From a virus, in the IMG/VR virus record IMGVR_UViG_3300030102_002433, positions 1-28,522 of that record: 28,522 bases of DNA; one strand, 5' to 3'. Of the stretch, positions 1-10,075 are shown piece by piece. The notes under the pieces are model-generated. The model saw only the letters and a program-made list of their open reading frames with translations, was not told the origin of the DNA and searched no databases. The position numbers and the translations under genes were made by a program. The stretch's first letter is position 1. Each line of letters begins with the position of its first letter.

Positions 1-1532
1 CCTCTGGTGCTTTAGCAACACAACTTAATGAAGCCTTGGACGCAAGTGAAACTGAAATAGATGTGGACAGTGCAACAGGAATTACGGCTGGTGATTTAAT
101 TTTAATAGAAGAAGAACTTATTACGGTAGGCACAATAAGTTCTAATACGTTAGGAACTGGTGGAGGTCCATCAACCAGAGGTGCAAGTGGCACAGATGCA
201 GCAACACATGCAGATAATACACTTGTAAGATTAGCAGTTGGTAATGCAGATTCTGCTAATGACTTTGTTGGCTGGGGTAATGCAGCAAGTGTCACGGTTC
301 CTGGAGCACAAATTAGATTATGGTCACATGATAATTTTGGTGAAGATATTATAATAAACCCAAGAGATGGTGGTTTATTTTATTGGGATAAAACAAACGG
401 TTTAGGTACTAGGGCTGTTGAACTTAGTGCAACAAGCACATATTCTGGAGAAACTAGTGTGCCTACGATAGCTAAACAAGTTCTTGTATCAGATCAAGAT
501 CGACACGTTATCGTGTTTGGTTGTGATGGATTAGGTGCAAATTCGTCTGCTACACAAGGTAATGGTGTACAAGATCCATTATTAATACGTTTTTCATCAC
601 AAGAAAACCCAGTAGATTTTTTTCCGACTGCTACAAATACGGCAGGAGATCTAAGGTTAGGTGGTGGATCTACCTTTGTACAGGCTGTAGAAACAAAACA
701 ACAAATATTAGTCTTTACAAATAAAACGCTACACGCCATGAAGTTTATAGGTCCACCATTTACGTTTGGTTTACAAGAATTATCAAAAAATATAACTATT
801 ATGAGTCCTTTTTCTGCCATAGCTGTTGAAGATGCAGTATTTTGGATGGGAGTAGATACTTTTTATGTTTACTCTGGTGGTCAAACAATACAATTACCTT
901 GTACTGTAAAAGATAAAGTATTTTTAGATTTTAACTTTGAAGAACGTGATAAAGTACATGTAGGACTTAATTCAGAGTTTAGTGAGATCTTGTGGTTTTA
1001 TCCATCTTCTACTGGTGGGACAGTCGTAGATAAATATGTTGCTTATAATTATTTAGAAAAAGTTTGGTATTATGGAACTCTCGCAAGACAAGCATGGCTT
1101 GACAGGGGTATTAGAAATCTACCACAAGCAACAGGAAATCAATATCTTTACAACCATGAAGTAGGGTTTGATGATGACGGTTCTGCTATGACATCGTTTA
1201 TTGAATCATCAGCTATTGATATAGGAGATGGTGATAAATTTTTATTTATAAAACAAGTTATACCTGATATAACATTTAATGGTTCTACTAGTGTGAATCC
1301 TGATGTAGCCTTTACAATGAAGTCTAGAAATAATCCTGGAGCTGATTTTAACGAAACAACACAAGCTACGACTCAACGATCTGCAACAAGTCCTGTTGAA
1401 CAGTTTACAGAAAAATTAAATTATCGTTTACGAGGTAGATCTTTTGCTTTAAGAATTGATTCTACATCGCTGGGAACAAAATATAAATTAGGCACACCAA
1501 GAATAGATATTAGGGAGGATGGTAGACGTTAA
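1..1532 (+). CDS. Tail hub / packaged-DNA stabilisation protein (P22 gp10-like), 5' partial
   Basis: The frame is open from base 3, so the true start lies upstream; the TTG at 36 is only an internal candidate. About 510 residues are visible. The N-terminal part has a beta-rich repeat-like segment (DASETEIDVDSATG) of a kind often found in phage tail proteins. The remainder is beta-strand rich, with tryptophan and glycine patterns (FWMGVDTFYVYSGG, then EILWFYPS) that I associate with the P22 gp10 / Phage_stabilise family. Members are beta-propeller-like hubs that close the portal channel and hold the tail together. It lies directly upstream of internal virion genes, as expected for a podovirus tail module, and its TAA overlaps the next ATG. 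A T7 gp12-like nozzle is a related alternative. The virion role is fairly sure; the exact family is an inference. Confidence 0.7.
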   Translation, partial: SGALATQLNEALDASETEIDVDSATGITAGDLILIEEELITVGTISSNTLGTGGGPSTRGASGTDAATHADNTLVRLAVGNADSANDFVGWGNAASVTVPGAQIRLWSHDNFGEDIIINPRDGGLFYWDKTNGLGTRAVELSATSTYSGETSVPTIAKQVLVSDQDRHVIVFGCDGLGANSSATQGNGVQDPLLIRFSSQENPVDFFPTATNTAGDLRLGGGSTFVQAVETKQQILVFTNKTLHAMKFIGPPFTFGLQELSKNITIMSPFSAIAVEDAVFWMGVDTFYVYSGGQTIQLPCTVKDKVFLDFNFEERDKVHVGLNSEFSEILWFYPSSTGGTVVDKYVAYNYLEKVWYYGTLARQAWLDRGIRNLPQATGNQYLYNHEVGFDDDGSAMTSFIESSAIDIGDGDKFLFIKQVIPDITFNGSTSVNPDVAFTMKSRNNPGADFNETTQATTQRSATSPVEQFTEKLNYRLRGRSFALRIDSTSLGTKYKLGTPRIDIREDGRR

Positions 1533-1921
1533 TGTTAATCACTAGTATTCCTCAATATATTCAAGGTGTTACAAACGCAAAGGTAGATTTAACCACAACG
1601 GATCTTACGACTTTGTTTACAGTTCCTAGTGATGCCGATTTTAATGCAGCCGTTGTAAACTCAATATTAGTATCAGAAGATAGTGGTAATGCAGATACGA
1701 TAACAGTTACACTTGTAAGTGGTAGTGATACGTTTAGTTTATTTAAAGTAAAATCAGTGGGAGCTAATACTACTGTAGAATTACTATCAAAAGATTTGAT
1801 TTTACAAAGTGGAGAAGTATTGAAAGTTCAAGCAGCAACAGCAAATAGATTGCATGTTGTAGCAAGTATTCAAGAGTTATCTAAAACAAGGGTAACAACA
1901 AGTGCTATATCAAGAATCTAG
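1532..1921 (+). CDS. Small beta-rich virion protein
   Basis: This encodes 129 residues starting at an ATG that shares its A with the preceding TAA, so it is probably translationally coupled. The sequence is dominated by short alternating beta strands and Thr/Val/Ser-rich turns (GNADTITVTLVSGSDTF). It has no membrane segment, no cysteine and no catalytic signature. The composition and place between a tail hub and internal virion proteins fit a small beta-sandwich decoration or tail accessory protein. I have seen similar small proteins in uncultured marine phages, but no function is known to me. The virion assignment rests mainly on context. Confidence 0.65.
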   Translation: MLITSIPQYIQGVTNAKVDLTTTDLTTLFTVPSDADFNAAVVNSILVSEDSGNADTITVTLVSGSDTFSLFKVKSVGANTTVELLSKDLILQSGEVLKVQAATANRLHVVASIQELSKTRVTTSAISRI

Positions 1922-1965
1922 ATAAAAGGATTGTAAAATGAATTATTATAAGTTATGGTATTGTC

Positions 1966-3051
1966 ATGATTGCTCCGTATGAAAACCAAGCTAGAGGGTT
2001 AGCAAGTTTAGGTCGGTTTGAGGACACTTATATTGTTCATGCTGCCGAAGGCGAAACAGTTATCCCTAAAGAAGTATTAGAAGGCAATCCTAAATTAAAA
2101 GAAGATATTTTTAAACAGATGAGAGCAGTAGGTATAGACCAACCTGAAAGTTATGTTGTTGGTAATGCTCTAAATTCTATAAACCCTAATACTGGACAGC
2201 CAGAATTTTTCTTTAAAAAATTAAAAAGATTTCTTCCTACGATTGGTGCGATAGTTGGTAATATTATAGCTCCTGGAATAGGTGGTGCTATTGGATCTGG
2301 TCTTGGATCATTAGCAGCAGGTGAGCCTGTAGATAAAGCTCTTATAAATGCTGGTGTTGCTTATGTTGGTGGAAAGTATGTAGCTCCTGAAATAGATCAA
2401 GCAGTAGCTGGAATTAGTGGAACAAGTAGTGTTCCAACAATAGGGTCAGTAACAGGTGCAGGACAAGCATTTACTCCTGCTGCATTCCAAACAGGAACAT
2501 CTGCTGCTGGAAGTGTCTTATCAGGTGCAGGAGCAACAATACCACAAGTTGTTACAGCAGGACTAAGTCCACTAGTAGGGAAAGAAATAGCAAAATTAGC
2601 TGAACCTATAAAGCCAGAGGGGGATGGATTGTCAAGACAGCAAATAGTAGATAATTATTATGCTGCATTAGCAAGAGGTGAAAATCCTGAATTACCACCT
2701 GAACTAACACCTCCACCACAAAGTGCTTTATTTGGATTAGAAAAACAGGATGCACCAACTGATCCTAAAAAATTATTAGCAGACGTTGATTATGAGGCTT
2801 TACTAAATAATATTCTTAGTAGACAAATGTTTTTAAATGCTGCTGGAGGTGGTTATATTAAAGGTCCAGGAACACCAATAAGCGATTCTATTCCAGTAAG
2901 AGTATCTAATACAGAGTTTATAAATACAGGAAAATCAGTCGCAGGAGCTGATCCTACAGGACAAAATAATCCTGATAGAGGTGCTGTGGTTATGGAAGGA
3001 ATCATGAGAGCTTTCGAAAAAAGAGCAGATAAAAATGCGAGGATGGCGTAA
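1966..3051 (+). CDS. Virion structural protein with hydrophobic Gly/Ala segment
   Basis: This encodes 361 residues from the first in-frame ATG. The N-terminus carries TYIVHAAEGETVIPKEVL, followed by a stretch (about residues 85-115) rich in Gly, Ile and Ala that could insert into a membrane. The C-terminus has GPGTPISDSIPVRVSNTEF, a variant of the GPGTxxSDSIP...GEF motif common in phage virion proteins. Composition and position next to ejection-type genes suggest an internal or tail-associated virion protein. The start is uncertain. The good ribosome site (AAAAGGA at 1924) serves an ATG at 1938 in another frame that stops after 14 codons, while the reading frame of this gene is open back to base 1942 without an ATG. 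The motifs support virion membership; the exact role is unknown. Confidence 0.65.
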   Translation: MIAPYENQARGLASLGRFEDTYIVHAAEGETVIPKEVLEGNPKLKEDIFKQMRAVGIDQPESYVVGNALNSINPNTGQPEFFFKKLKRFLPTIGAIVGNIIAPGIGGAIGSGLGSLAAGEPVDKALINAGVAYVGGKYVAPEIDQAVAGISGTSSVPTIGSVTGAGQAFTPAAFQTGTSAAGSVLSGAGATIPQVVTAGLSPLVGKEIAKLAEPIKPEGDGLSRQQIVDNYYAALARGENPELPPELTPPPQSALFGLEKQDAPTDPKKLLADVDYEALLNNILSRQMFLNAAGGGYIKGPGTPISDSIPVRVSNTEFINTGKSVAGADPTGQNNPDRGAVVMEGIMRAFEKRADKNARMA

Positions 3052-3986
3052 TGGCAACAACTGAACAAACCGTAATAAATAGACAAGCTCCTTTTTTAGA
3101 GGATTATGCTCGTAAACTTTTAGAATCAAGTTATCAAAGATCACAAGATGCTGTAGATGTACCTGATATAAAAGTTGCAGGATTTACCAAAGATCAACAA
3201 GATGCTGTAACAAAAACGAGAGAAGGATTAGGAACTTTTGCACCTTTTTTACAAGGAGCAAGTCAAGCTGTTGAAGAAGCGATTGGTAGACCTTCTATAG
3301 ATCAAACATTCGGTGCACAAGGTATAGCTTCTTTTATGAATCCTTTTACACAAAATGTAATAGATACAACTTTAGCTGATATAGGTAGGCAAGGGCAAAT
3401 AGCTCAAAATCAATTAGCTGCACAATCCGTGGGTCAAGGAGCATTCGGTGGGTCTAGACAAGCTATTGCACGAAATGAACTTGCATCGAATATCTTAGAT
3501 CAACAAGCTAAGACAGCAGGTCAGTTAAGAGCAGCAGGATTTGAGTCTGCTTTACAACAAGCGAGGAACTTAGCTGATGCACAAATAAGAGAAAGAAGTT
3601 TATTAGGTCAATTAGCTGGACAGCAAGCAGGATTAGGTGGTTTACAACAACAGTTACAACAACAAGATGTAGCAAATTTATTAGGAATAGGATCGTTACA
3701 ACAAGGTCAAGCTCAAGCTCTACTTGATGCTGCAAGACAAGGTGATTTACAACAAGCCTACGAACCATTCCAAAGATTAGGTTTCTTTAGTGATATACTA
3801 AGAGGTGTTCCTACAGCTTCGCAAACAGTTACTGCGACAACAGCACCTACTCCTTCATTACTTTCTCAGATAGGTGGTGTTGCTGCAACAGGATTAGGAC
3901 TAGCAGGACAATTAGGATATAGACCTTTTGCAAAAGAGACATCAGGACTTGGTTCTTTTAATTTTAATTTAGGAGGTAGCAAGTAA
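3051..3986 (+). CDS. Glutamine-rich internal virion protein
   Basis: This encodes 311 residues with start ATG overlapping the previous stop (TAATG). It is strongly helical and rich in Gln, Ala, Leu and Gly. A motif around residues 100-150 (NPFTQNVIDTTLADIGRQG, then GAFGGSR) recurs in marine podovirus virion proteins as I remember them. Residues 180-235 are a Q/L-rich probable coiled coil, and residues 265-295 form a Gly/Ala-rich weakly hydrophobic tail. Helical, low-complexity proteins at this map position, downstream of a tail hub and upstream of two very large helical proteins, are typically ejected with the DNA (compare P22 gp7/gp20/gp16). The ejection role is an inference. Confidence 0.6.
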   Translation: MATTEQTVINRQAPFLEDYARKLLESSYQRSQDAVDVPDIKVAGFTKDQQDAVTKTREGLGTFAPFLQGASQAVEEAIGRPSIDQTFGAQGIASFMNPFTQNVIDTTLADIGRQGQIAQNQLAAQSVGQGAFGGSRQAIARNELASNILDQQAKTAGQLRAAGFESALQQARNLADAQIRERSLLGQLAGQQAGLGGLQQQLQQQDVANLLGIGSLQQGQAQALLDAARQGDLQQAYEPFQRLGFFSDILRGVPTASQTVTATTAPTPSLLSQIGGVAATGLGLAGQLGYRPFAKETSGLGSFNFNLGGSK

Positions 3987-6418
3987 TGCAACAAAGAGGA
4001 GGCATACCTTTTGGATTAATAAATCAAAATGATCCTTTGTTTCAAACAGCAGGTAGATCCAGATTTTTGCAAAGCGATATAAATCAAGTAAATCAAAACG
4101 ATTTAAAACAGTTAGGAAAAGCAAGTATAGAAAAAAACTCAGCAGGAGTATTAACTAACGAACTTTTTGCAAAGACAGAACCAAAAGTAGAAAGTTTAGC
4201 TACCGATGATAAAAATACAGTCGATTCTAATTTAACAGGTTTATATGATGGTAGTGGCGATATAGCAAAAATAATGGGAGCATTATCAAAATTATCTAAA
4301 GACGATAAAGCTGATAAATTATATCAAGACTTAATAGATGAAAAAACAACACCAGAAGATGCAAAAGCAAAAGTAAATAAATTTTTTGGTGTAGATAAAA
4401 CAGAAAAGACACCTGCATGGGCAGATGCTGCTTTAGCAATAGGTTCTCAATTATTAGCTCCACCAAAACCAGGACAAACAACATTTCAACAACTTGGAAC
4501 TGCTCTTGCTGCAGGTGGTGTTGCTGCAAAAGCAAAGAAAAAAGAAGAACGAGCAGAAGATCTTGCTATAAATAAACTTGCTTTTGGTGTTTTTAGAGAA
4601 GATGAAAAAAGTAGAAAAGCACTAGCAAAACAATATGCAACTTATAAACAAAAAAGATTACAAGATACAACTAAACTAGGTTTAGATTTAAGTAAGTTAT
4701 TTTTTGATAAACAAAAATTCGAGTTAGAAGAAGATAAGTTTGCTGAAACACAGGGTAAAAATTATGCTAAAGCTGTTACTGATACAGTAAAAACTTTTCC
4801 TGAAGAAGTTCGTAGTAGTTTATTTGATGCTATACAAAAAGATAAAAAGTTTTTAAAAGGTGTTGATCTAAAAGGTGTACCAAATGCTATTTTTGCATTA
4901 GCTAAAGATAATGGTATAAAGACAGATAATGTAAAAGGATCAGATATTGTAAAAAGTGAATTTAAAATAAATACTAAACCACAATTTGAGGCATTAGCTA
5001 AAGCCTATCCTAATTTAGGTTGGGGTGAATATGATCCATCAAAATCATATATATTAAGAGGGTTTAAAAATAAAACAAAACAAGCTCTTTTTACTCAAGC
5101 CCCTAATTTAGAAATAGAACCAAAAAAAGAAAAAACAGGATATTTAGGATTACTAGATGAAAGAATGAAAATAAAGAAAATGGTAAAGCCTAGTCAAGAA
5201 GATTTAGCTAACTTAAAATTAATTGAAGATAAAATAGAAAAAGAAACAAAATTACCTGATGATAGAACTGGTTTAAGAAAAGAACAAGATAGTTTACGAG
5301 CTCTTGAAAGAGAAAAACAAACTGTTAATATGGGGGGTGCAGGTCGTCCTTTAGATGTGATAAATAGAGAAATAGATCAAGTAAAAGGTCGTATAACTAA
5401 ATTAACAACAACAGAAAAAACAGGAACATATTTAGCTCCTGATGGCTCTTTTTATAGTGGTCCTGTAGGTCCAGGAGGATTAGACGAAGTAAAACAACAA
5501 AACACTATAAAAGATTTAGAAACTAGACAAGTAAATTTTGTTCGTGCTGCATATATTGGAGATAAGATTTTATATAATCTTGCTCGTCCAGGGGCAAAAA
5601 AGAATGTAGGTTTATTTGAAACTTTTGCAAATAGAGTTGTTGGTATATCTAGTCAAATAACTAACTTTACTAATATTTCAGCAGAAGATCAAGCTAAGTA
5701 TTCTGGTGAAAACATAGATAATTTAATCGAAGGAAATACTGGGAATACAAGTAAAACATTTGCTGCATTTAAAACAGCAGCAAAAGGCAATCAAAGATTA
5801 ATGTCTGCTGTTATGGATTATGCTTATGCATTAGCAGGTAGTCGTGAAACAGGAAAATTAACCGATAAAGACGTTGCTGCTGCATTAAGAACATTAGGTG
5901 GTGAAGATTTATCAGAAGGTGCGTTTTTTACAAACGTAGATAAATTAATTTCAGGTGTAAGTAATGCTTTAGATTTAGCAAATAATAATCTAGGTGTTGC
6001 TATGAATTTATATTTAGATAAATCATATAAAATGGAAAAGAAAAGAAATCCAGATGCAAATGAAAATGATTATGTATTCGATCCTGTTGCAACAATAAAA
6101 CGTCTATCTCCTGATAAAACACTATATGAACGTATTTTTTCTGGAAAAACAGAATTTTCTCCTCAAGGTTTATCATATCAAAAATTTGAAGAGTACCAAA
6201 AACTTCATGGTGTTTCTTCTAATACTGAGGGAGGTAACGATGTTAATCTAGGGGGTAATGCTTTAAGTCAAGTTGTACAATTAATAAAAAACACTAGAAA
6301 ATTTGGTGTTGATCAAAGTGGAAAGTTAACTCAAGAAGCAACAGATACAATAAAAAATTTATTAGAAAATTTAAGTGTAGAAGAAAGAGCTAAAGCTAAA
6401 CAACAGTTAGGATTATAA
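3986..6418 (+). CDS. Large helical internal virion (ejection-type) protein
   Basis: This encodes 810 residues, with ATG overlapping the preceding stop. It is lysine-rich and almost wholly helical. Around residues 145-195 lies an amphipathic to hydrophobic region followed by a very basic helix (AAKAKKKEERAED). Around 590-645 there is a compact helical domain containing AYALAGSRETGKLTDKDV. I associate this motif with large structural proteins of uncultured marine phages. No peptidase or lytic transglycosylase active site was visible. With the neighbours at 3051 and 6423 it would make up the set of proteins delivered into the cell envelope on infection. This role is inferred from size, composition and map position. 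Confidence 0.6.
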   Translation: MQQRGGIPFGLINQNDPLFQTAGRSRFLQSDINQVNQNDLKQLGKASIEKNSAGVLTNELFAKTEPKVESLATDDKNTVDSNLTGLYDGSGDIAKIMGALSKLSKDDKADKLYQDLIDEKTTPEDAKAKVNKFFGVDKTEKTPAWADAALAIGSQLLAPPKPGQTTFQQLGTALAAGGVAAKAKKKEERAEDLAINKLAFGVFREDEKSRKALAKQYATYKQKRLQDTTKLGLDLSKLFFDKQKFELEEDKFAETQGKNYAKAVTDTVKTFPEEVRSSLFDAIQKDKKFLKGVDLKGVPNAIFALAKDNGIKTDNVKGSDIVKSEFKINTKPQFEALAKAYPNLGWGEYDPSKSYILRGFKNKTKQALFTQAPNLEIEPKKEKTGYLGLLDERMKIKKMVKPSQEDLANLKLIEDKIEKETKLPDDRTGLRKEQDSLRALEREKQTVNMGGAGRPLDVINREIDQVKGRITKLTTTEKTGTYLAPDGSFYSGPVGPGGLDEVKQQNTIKDLETRQVNFVRAAYIGDKILYNLARPGAKKNVGLFETFANRVVGISSQITNFTNISAEDQAKYSGENIDNLIEGNTGNTSKTFAAFKTAAKGNQRLMSAVMDYAYALAGSRETGKLTDKDVAAALRTLGGEDLSEGAFFTNVDKLISGVSNALDLANNNLGVAMNLYLDKSYKMEKKRNPDANENDYVFDPVATIKRLSPDKTLYERIFSGKTEFSPQGLSYQKFEEYQKLHGVSSNTEGGNDVNLGGNALSQVVQLIKNTRKFGVDQSGKLTQEATDTIKNLLENLSVEERAKAKQQLGL

Positions 6419-6422
6419 TTAA

Positions 6423-9344
6423 GTGTCAGATCCAATATTACAAAATATTTTTGATGAAATAGAAACTAATAGATTAAAATCAGCTAGTTCTTCGGTTCAA
6501 GGAATACAAAATTTACCCACTGCTGCATCAGGTTATTTAGAGTCAAAAGGTATTCTTAGCCCAACAGAGTCAGCACTTATGGAACAAGGTGTAGATACAG
6601 TTGGTTTTACTGATACTAGTTTAAAATCTGATACAGAACTAGATATGGAACAAGCAGGGATCTTGAATAAAGGTGCACCAACATCAGTTCGAGCCTTAAT
6701 AAGTTTTGGTCAAGTATCAGATCCAGATTTACAAAAGAAAAATGTCTTATTTCATTTAAATAATTATTATAAAGAACAAGGACTTATAACAGATAATTAT
6801 GACTTTGGTTTAAGAGTTGGACCTCAAAGTGGTCGTTTAGAATATAAAGATCCATCTAATCAAGGAAAATATAATGTTCTTGATCCTGTTGGTTTTAAAG
6901 ATATGATGACAGGAGATTTAGCTGATTTAGCAGGAGATATACCAACTATATTAGCTGAAATAGGAGCTGGTGTAGGAACAACATTTATTCCAGGAATAGG
7001 TCAAACAGGTGTAGCTCAAATAGGTGCTGCATCATTAGCTGCATTAGGAACAGAAATATTAAGATTAAAAGTAGCTAGAAGTACAGGTGCTTTATCACCT
7101 GATGTAACGGATGACGATATTTTAAATACAGCTTTAAATACAGCTAAGTGGAGTGCTTTAGGTGGAACAGGTGGTCTTTTATTATATAAGTTTGGTAGAC
7201 CATTTTTATCTAAATTAGGTTTAGTTCCACAAGGCTTACGTTTTGATTTAGATGAAGAAAGTTTTCTAAAAGCCTATGATTCCTATACTAAATCAGGAGC
7301 AAAACAAAGTGCAGAAGAAATAGGAGTAGTTCCTACTTCTGCTCAGGTTGCAAAATTAGCGTCTGAAGATTCTGGTCTTTCTGCTTTAGAAAAAACACAA
7401 ATGGCAAGTCTTTCTGGTAAATTAGCAAGAGAAGAAAAACTTGTTGCTACTTCTCCTGATCTTGAAACTGGAGCAGCGATTACAGATCCAAGCCTCATGG
7501 CTCAAATATTAGCTAAAGAAAAGTTTGAAAAAGCAGCAGGTGAAGGTGTTGATACTGGAGCAGAAATTACTGAAGAAACTTTATTGAAATTAGGCGAAGG
7601 TGTTCAAAAGAAAACTGTTCAAAACGCAGAAGGATTAAAGTTTGAACTAGAAAAATATACTGATCAAAAACTGGTAGATGTAGAAAAAGGTTTAGATGAT
7701 TTAGTAAACTTACCACCTAATGTTGCTGATGCTTCTACTATAGGAAAGACAGCACAAGATGCAATACAAGAATCTTATTCTAATACTCAAAAGAATTTTG
7801 ATAAAGAGTATGAAAGTTTATACAAAGCATGGGAAAATAAAACAGGTATAAGTATTGATTCTACTATAGTTGGTCAAGGTGGAATAAAGCCATCTGAATT
7901 AGCTACTGAAGTTGTAAAATTAAAAAAGACTTTTAAAGACCGAGCTTTTGTAAATTCTGAAGAAAGAGCATTAATAGATAAAATATACGACACTTTTATA
8001 CTTGCTGAAAAAGGTTCAGCAGTAACAGTAAAAAATATTTCGTTACGAACATTAAACGAAAACCTAAGAGATTTAAGAAGATTAGAAAGAGGAGCTTATC
8101 TAAAATCTCTATCTGGACAAGATTCACCTTATCCAGAAACACTTTCTAAAATGGTAGATGCTTTAGAAAAAGCTAGAACAAGAGTTATAACAAGAAAGAA
8201 CGCTCCATCAGAAATGGCAGAAAAATTAAAAGTTCTAGATGATGGTTTTGCAGATTTTGCTAAAAAATTTAGAAATGCTAAAATATCTTCTATAGCTAAA
8301 TTAAGGAACGCAAGAAACCCTGAAGCTGCATTTAACATTCTATTCAAACCAGATCGAACAGGAAAGACAGCCGTTTTAGAAATAGCTAGTGAATTAAAAG
8401 CTAATCCAAAAAATGCTGATTTAGTTGAATATATAGGAGATACAGTTCGTAAAAAATGGCTAGATGCTGTAGTAAAAAGAAATAAGGATGGTCAGATTAC
8501 ATCAATAAATCAAGCAGCACATGATAAGTTTTTAGATGATTATAAATCAGTCTTTGATGAGTATTTATCTCCTGCATCAAAAGCTGCATTAGATTCTGGT
8601 TCTGTTCGAGAGTTTGCAGATCAAGTAGTAAAAGTACAATCAGAGAAAAAAGCTATTTATAATCTTATAGAAAAAGATTTAAGACTTGCTGGAGGACAAT
8701 TAGATAAACCAGAAACTTTATTTGATTTAGTATGGAAACAAGACGAGATTTCACCTTTTAATAAAGCCTTTCCAATTATAAAGGAAAATACTGAATTATT
8801 GAAAACATTTAAATCTTTAGTTTATAGAGATATGTTGGATCCTCTTAAACAACACGTGATACCAAAAGGTAATGTAATGATTCCAAATTTAGAATTATTA
8901 GTGCCTTATGTTCAAAAGAATAAAAATAAATTACAACAAACTTTTGGTGATCAATATGTAACTAATTTAGAAAAAGTTTTAACAGCTTTAAAACCTGCAT
9001 TAACTGATGTTAGTCCTCAACAAGCTAGACAGCCAACTGATTTATTAACAACATTTGCAAGAAGTGTTGTTGGTGTGTTTACTCGTCCAGGAAGAATATT
9101 AACTTTTATAAATAAGTTTAGAGGTAGAGCAAGAGAAGATGCTTTAGTACAAGGATTAATTGATCCAGATAAGTTAGCAGCAATGGCAAAAGCATCGAAA
9201 CTATCTCCTGGACACTCTGCAGCTATTCAAACATTAGGAAGAATATATTTTGGAGGAGATAGATCTGCACCTTTTGATGAAGATATGAACGTACCTAAAC
9301 CGTCTTCTGCAGAGGAAATATTAAAAGAATTACAAAATAGGTAA
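6423..9344 (+). CDS. Very large internal virion protein with hydrophobic loop
   Basis: This encodes 973 residues, the largest product here. It starts at GTG (6423) four bases after the previous stop; no nearby ATG fits. A conspicuous Gly/Ala/Ile segment at about residues 178-213 (FIPGIGQTGVAQIGAASLAA) could cross or disturb a membrane. A second glycine-rich hydrophobic patch lies near 245-265. The remainder is long helices with charged, coiled-coil-like repeats (residues about 370-700). The C-terminal 60 residues are basic then acidic. The design resembles T7 gp15/gp16-type ejection proteins without sequence identity that I can claim. I saw no transglycosylase signature at the N-terminus. Role inferred from context. 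Confidence 0.6.
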   Translation: MSDPILQNIFDEIETNRLKSASSSVQGIQNLPTAASGYLESKGILSPTESALMEQGVDTVGFTDTSLKSDTELDMEQAGILNKGAPTSVRALISFGQVSDPDLQKKNVLFHLNNYYKEQGLITDNYDFGLRVGPQSGRLEYKDPSNQGKYNVLDPVGFKDMMTGDLADLAGDIPTILAEIGAGVGTTFIPGIGQTGVAQIGAASLAALGTEILRLKVARSTGALSPDVTDDDILNTALNTAKWSALGGTGGLLLYKFGRPFLSKLGLVPQGLRFDLDEESFLKAYDSYTKSGAKQSAEEIGVVPTSAQVAKLASEDSGLSALEKTQMASLSGKLAREEKLVATSPDLETGAAITDPSLMAQILAKEKFEKAAGEGVDTGAEITEETLLKLGEGVQKKTVQNAEGLKFELEKYTDQKLVDVEKGLDDLVNLPPNVADASTIGKTAQDAIQESYSNTQKNFDKEYESLYKAWENKTGISIDSTIVGQGGIKPSELATEVVKLKKTFKDRAFVNSEERALIDKIYDTFILAEKGSAVTVKNISLRTLNENLRDLRRLERGAYLKSLSGQDSPYPETLSKMVDALEKARTRVITRKNAPSEMAEKLKVLDDGFADFAKKFRNAKISSIAKLRNARNPEAAFNILFKPDRTGKTAVLEIASELKANPKNADLVEYIGDTVRKKWLDAVVKRNKDGQITSINQAAHDKFLDDYKSVFDEYLSPASKAALDSGSVREFADQVVKVQSEKKAIYNLIEKDLRLAGGQLDKPETLFDLVWKQDEISPFNKAFPIIKENTELLKTFKSLVYRDMLDPLKQHVIPKGNVMIPNLELLVPYVQKNKNKLQQTFGDQYVTNLEKVLTALKPALTDVSPQQARQPTDLLTTFARSVVGVFTRPGRILTFINKFRGRAREDALVQGLIDPDKLAAMAKASKLSPGHSAAIQTLGRIYFGGDRSAPFDEDMNVPKPSSAEEILKELQNR

Positions 9345-9349
9345 CATTT

Positions 9350-10075
9350 ATGGTTGTTGCAGAAGTTCTCACGGGCATAGCATTAGTTAAGAAAAGCGTT
9401 GACTTTATAAAAGAAAATATCTCCACTGTTCAAGACATACAAGGCATAGCTAAACAAATAGATGGGTTCTTTGAGGGTGAAGCTCAAATGAACAAAAAAG
9501 GTGGTAAAGTTGGTATAAAAGAACAGTTTGGTATTGAATCTACAGCTAATGATTTTATTGATAGAAAGTTATTAGAAGAAAAACGTAATGAATTAAAGAT
9601 GATTATAAATATGCGATTTGGTCCAACTGCATGGGATCAAATAATAGCAGAACGAGCAAATAGAATAAATGAAGCAAAAGAAGCTGAACGCTTACGAAAG
9701 GTAGAAGCAAGACAAAAACAAAAGGAGATAATAGATGCCTTACAAACTATGGGTATTATATTTTGTGTTATTGCTGTTCTCGGTATTGTTGCAGCTTTAT
9801 ATTTCAAAGCATACTCAAAAGAATATACGAGGCAACAAAAAATACAACGAGGTGAAATAGTTTTACCAACTATGACAACCTGTAGGTTAATGAAACAAAA
9901 AGTTTATAAAGATAAAATGGCTTGTATATATCGTGGGGCAAATAAAACATATGAACTTGAATTTACAGATATTCGAGTAGGTTGTCCTAAAAAATATAAG
10001 TGTGTTTTAAACCCTAACGGTAAAGAGCCAAATATAGATGATATTATGGAGAGTCTAAGGAGTATCGCTAAATGA
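9350..10075 (+). CDS. Membrane protein with coiled coil and cysteine-rich C-terminus
   Basis: This encodes 241 residues. After a mixed N-terminal helix, residues 100-130 form a charged probable coiled coil. A single transmembrane segment follows at about 135-152 (GIIFCVIAVLGIVAALYF). The tail has four cysteines (178, 192, 212, 218) spaced as two possible disulfide pairs in a small beta-rich domain. No signal peptide is visible. The gene ends with ATGA overlap into the next one. It lies between the ejection-type genes and the small basic and lysis genes. It could be a virion-associated membrane protein or take part in envelope attack at lysis; I cannot assign a family. Confidence 0.55.
   Translation: MVVAEVLTGIALVKKSVDFIKENISTVQDIQGIAKQIDGFFEGEAQMNKKGGKVGIKEQFGIESTANDFIDRKLLEEKRNELKMIINMRFGPTAWDQIIAERANRINEAKEAERLRKVEARQKQKEIIDALQTMGIIFCVIAVLGIVAALYFKAYSKEYTRQQKIQRGEIVLPTMTTCRLMKQKVYKDKMACIYRGANKTYELEFTDIRVGCPKKYKCVLNPNGKEPNIDDIMESLRSIAK

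Noticed and set aside
494-820. Open frame on the minus strand within the tail hub gene, and similar antisense frames at 2853, 3508, 4296, 8129, 18598, 20765 and 24157
   Set aside because: They lie opposite well-supported genes, show no ribosome sites or recognisable motifs, and their composition mirrors the Gln/Leu codons of the sense gene.
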